This document shows positions 11,613-13,727 of a stretch of 13,727 nucleotides of DNA, piece after piece (position 1 is the first letter of the stretch; each line of letters opens with the position of its first letter). The DNA comes from Chloroflexota bacterium. Its GTDB lineage: Bacteria > Chloroflexota > UBA6077 > JADZDV01. The notes below the pieces were generated by a model that made no database searches, was not told the DNA's origin, and saw only the letters and a list, made by a program, of their open reading frames with translations. Location: NCBI GenBank assembly GCA_020850915.1, contig JADZDV010000124.1, positions 1 through 13,727 on the forward strand. Direction: 5' to 3'. The position numbers were made by a program, and so were the translations under genes.

Positions 11613-13727
11613 ATGCGGCTGAATCTCGACAAGCTGCTCCGCCCCCGTTCGCTGGCCCTGGTGGGGATTTCGGACGTCGGCGTCTTCGGCTCGAACCTGG
11701 TCGCGTCGCTGCGGGCGCACGGTTTCCCGGGGCCCCTCTACGCTGTGAACCCGAGTCGCACGGAGATCTTCGGCCTCCGCTCCTATCCATCGCTGTCGGA
11801 CCTGCCGGAGCCGCCGGACGGCGTGATGCTCATGGTCTCGCGCGCCCGCGCGCTCTCTGTGCTGGAGGAATGCCACCGACTCGGCATTCGAGGCGCCACG
11901 ATCATCGCCAGCGGCTTCGCCGAGAGTCCCGATCCTGTCGGTAGGGAGTACCAGGACCGGCTCGCGCGGTTTGCCAGAGAGGCCGGGATCGCCATCTGCG
12001 GTCCGAACTGCAACGGCTTCGTCAACGCCGTTGACCGTGTGAGCTGCTTCGTCGGCGCGCTCTATCGGCAGCCGCCAGTGGGCGGCATCGGCCTGGTCTC
12101 TCAGAGCGGCGCCACGGTCACCGCCTTTGTGGACGAAGCCTGGGAGCGAAACCTGGGCTACACCTTCCTCGTCTCCAGCGGGAATGAGGCTGTGGTCGAC
12201 ACGGTGGACTACCTCGAGTACATGCTGGAGGACGAACGGACCCGCGTCCTGGCGGCGTTCCTCGAGTCGATTCACCGACCGGCCGCCTTTGTAGACCTGG
12301 CGCGGCGCGCCGCGGAGGCGGGCAAGCCGCTGATCGTTGTGAAAGTCGGCCGGTCGGAGCGAGGTCGTGAATCGGCGCTCGCACACACCGGCTCGCTGGC
12401 CGGCTCGGACCAGGCCTACGAGGCGGCGTTCCGGCAATGGGGCGTCATCCGGGCTGACGACGTGGGCGACCTGCTGGACCGGGCCCAATTCTTCTGTCAA
12501 CTTACCTCTGCGCAGCTCCCGCGGGGCCGCCGTCTGGCGTTCATGTCGGTCTCCGGCGGCGCCGCGGGCCTGCTGGCCGATCTCGCCGAGCCGGTTGGGG
12601 TGGAGATGCCAGACCTGCCGGCGGCGACCGAGCGGCGCTTCCGAGAGCTGCTCCCAGATTACGCGACCATCAAGAACCCACTGGATCTGACGGGCCAGAT
12701 CCACGCCAATCGAGCGCGCTTTCCAGAGCTGCTGAACGGGTTCATCGAGGATCCCGTCTTCGACGGCATCGGCGTGATGATGCACTGCGAGGCGGGCTAC
12801 GAGTACTACCTGACCCAGATGGCGGAGGCGGGGGGGCGAACGCCCAAACCGATTGCGCTGACCGCGACCGCCGCGATCTCGATGTCGGACTGGGGGCGGG
12901 CCTTCCTCGAGACCCATCGCGTGCCCGTGGTGCTGGGCCTGCGCCGGTTCGCCACGGCGTTCTCCGCGGCGGCCAATTACCGCGCCTTCAGAGAGAGGCA
13001 CGGCCTTACCTCAGTGCGAGGCGAGGTGAGAGCGCCGTGCGAGCCAGCGTCTCGCGCGCCGTCGCTGCCGGCGTCCGGTGGCGTGCTTCAGGAAGCCGCG
13101 ACCTGGGAGTTGCTGGACGCGTACGGCCTGCCGAGAGCCGCGTCACGCTTCGTCGCCGATGGCGCCGGCGCGGTCGTCGCGGCCGAGGCGATTGGCTACC
13201 CGGTGGTACTGAAGGCGGTACAGGCAGGTCTGGCCCACAAGACGGAGGCCGGCGGCGTGGCTGTGGGCCTGCGTGACGCCGAGGCCGTCCAGCGCGCGGC
13301 GACCACCATGCATCGGCGCGTCCGAGCGGCGACCGGCCGGGAGCTTCAGGGGTACCTCGTCCAGGAGATGGTCGAGGACGGCGTAGAGGCGTACGTCGGG
13401 GCGGTCCATTCGCGCGAGTTCGGACCGCTCGTGCTCGCGGGACTGGGCGGCGTCTTCGTGGAGGTGCTGGGCGACGTCTCGATGCGCCTGGCGCCCGTGA
13501 ACGCGCTCCGCGCGGGCGAGATGCTCTCCGAGCTCCGTGGCCGAAAGCTGCTCGACGGCGTTCGCGGTCGGCCGCCTGCCGACCGCGATGCCTTCGTGGA
13601 GGTCATCCAACGGGTGTCCCGACTCGCCGCCGACCTCGGCCCGCGCCTGTCAGAGCTGGACCTGAACCCGGTGATGGTCCGATCCGAAGGAGACGGCGCG
13701 CGACTGGTCGACGCACTCGTCGTCCTC
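11613..13727 (+). CDS. Acyl-CoA synthetase, ADP(NDP)-forming, 3'-partial
   Basis: Open for 705 codons from ATG 11613 to the right edge with no stop; family members with fused subunits are about this long, so only a few residues are missing. The enzyme interconverts acyl-CoA plus ADP and phosphate with acid, CoA and ATP. Order seen: CoA-binding Rossmann domain (SLALVGIS at 13-20), succinyl-CoA ligase-like flavodoxin domains with GPNCNG 130-135, SQSG 163-166, and AHTGSLAGSD with His258 as the phosphohistidine; second ligase domain with NPLDLTG 355-361; then an ATP-grasp domain with VVLKAVQAGLAHKTEAGGV (531-549) and LDLNPVMV near the end. ATG directly follows TGA of the acyl-CoA dehydrogenase (TGA/ATG contact), implying coupling. 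Known relatives act on acetate, branched or aryl acids, or feruloyl-type substrates; this one cannot be assigned. Confidence 0.92.
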   Translation, partial: MRLNLDKLLRPRSLALVGISDVGVFGSNLVASLRAHGFPGPLYAVNPSRTEIFGLRSYPSLSDLPEPPDGVMLMVSRARALSVLEECHRLGIRGATIIASGFAESPDPVGREYQDRLARFAREAGIAICGPNCNGFVNAVDRVSCFVGALYRQPPVGGIGLVSQSGATVTAFVDEAWERNLGYTFLVSSGNEAVVDTVDYLEYMLEDERTRVLAAFLESIHRPAAFVDLARRAAEAGKPLIVVKVGRSERGRESALAHTGSLAGSDQAYEAAFRQWGVIRADDVGDLLDRAQFFCQLTSAQLPRGRRLAFMSVSGGAAGLLADLAEPVGVEMPDLPAATERRFRELLPDYATIKNPLDLTGQIHANRARFPELLNGFIEDPVFDGIGVMMHCEAGYEYYLTQMAEAGGRTPKPIALTATAAISMSDWGRAFLETHRVPVVLGLRRFATAFSAAANYRAFRERHGLTSVRGEVRAPCEPASRAPSLPASGGVLQEAATWELLDAYGLPRAASRFVADGAGAVVAAEAIGYPVVLKAVQAGLAHKTEAGGVAVGLRDAEAVQRAATTMHRRVRAATGRELQGYLVQEMVEDGVEAYVGAVHSREFGPLVLAGLGGVFVEVLGDVSMRLAPVNALRAGEMLSELRGRKLLDGVRGRPPADRDAFVEVIQRVSRLAADLGPRLSELDLNPVMVRSEGDGARLVDALVVL

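Noticed and set aside
10302..13001. 899-residue open frame on the minus strand across the YfhO end, acyl-CoA dehydrogenase and synthetase genes
   Set aside because: Antisense to three genes with clear family motifs; composition is that of a GC-rich shadow frame, rich in Arg, Gly, Asp and His without domains.

Overview
The window is GC-rich bacterial DNA with dense genes, GTG and TTG starts, and two substrate-binding lipoproteins that carry long Ala/Pro-rich linkers after the lipobox. This style, together with an anaerobic sulfatase-maturase homologue, many SsuA/TauA-type binding proteins and a YfhO-type membrane protein, suggests an uncultured Chloroflexota-like bacterium (Thermomicrobia or a related class). 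That placement is inference from style, not from a marker gene. No rRNA, tRNA, CRISPR array, transposase, integrase or phage gene was seen.

Left part (1-4652), all on the + strand: the C-terminal part of a radical SAM/SPASM anaerobic sulfatase-maturase (anSME), cut by the window edge and ending in a SEC-C zinc motif; a Sec-type lipoprotein substrate-binding protein (SBP); a 400-bp intergenic region with a strong hairpin terminator, an octamer tandem repeat, inverted-repeat operator candidates and a well-formed sigma70-type promoter; a possible 38-codon leader ORF; an SsuC/TauC-type ABC permease; and a second, different, Tat-type lipoprotein SBP. No ABC ATPase gene is present among them. A sulfatase maturase beside sulfonate/nitrate-family transport genes makes organosulfur uptake a reasonable but unproven theme.

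Middle part (4653-8139): a secreted class A beta-lactamase-fold serine hydrolase with SxxK, SDN and KTG but without a visible omega-loop Glu, so probably not a normal beta-lactamase. It converges with a minus-strand DEAD-box RNA helicase that starts at TTG. The 319-bp divergent region between the helicase and the next gene holds a potential three-way-junction RNA fold, an exact 11-bp tandem repeat and promoter-like elements on both strands.

Right part (8140-13727), + strand: a large YfhO-like multi-membrane protein, then an acyl-CoA dehydrogenase and an ADP-forming acyl-CoA synthetase joined stop-to-start (TGA directly followed by ATG). The last two probably form a catabolic acyl-CoA operon; the synthetase runs off the right edge with 705 codons open, close to full family length.

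I found no single system that is clearly new. The best leads are the regulated leader-ORF/permease unit (2309-2570), the possible structured RNA at 7891-7972, and the ATPase-less transporter set beside the sulfatase maturase.
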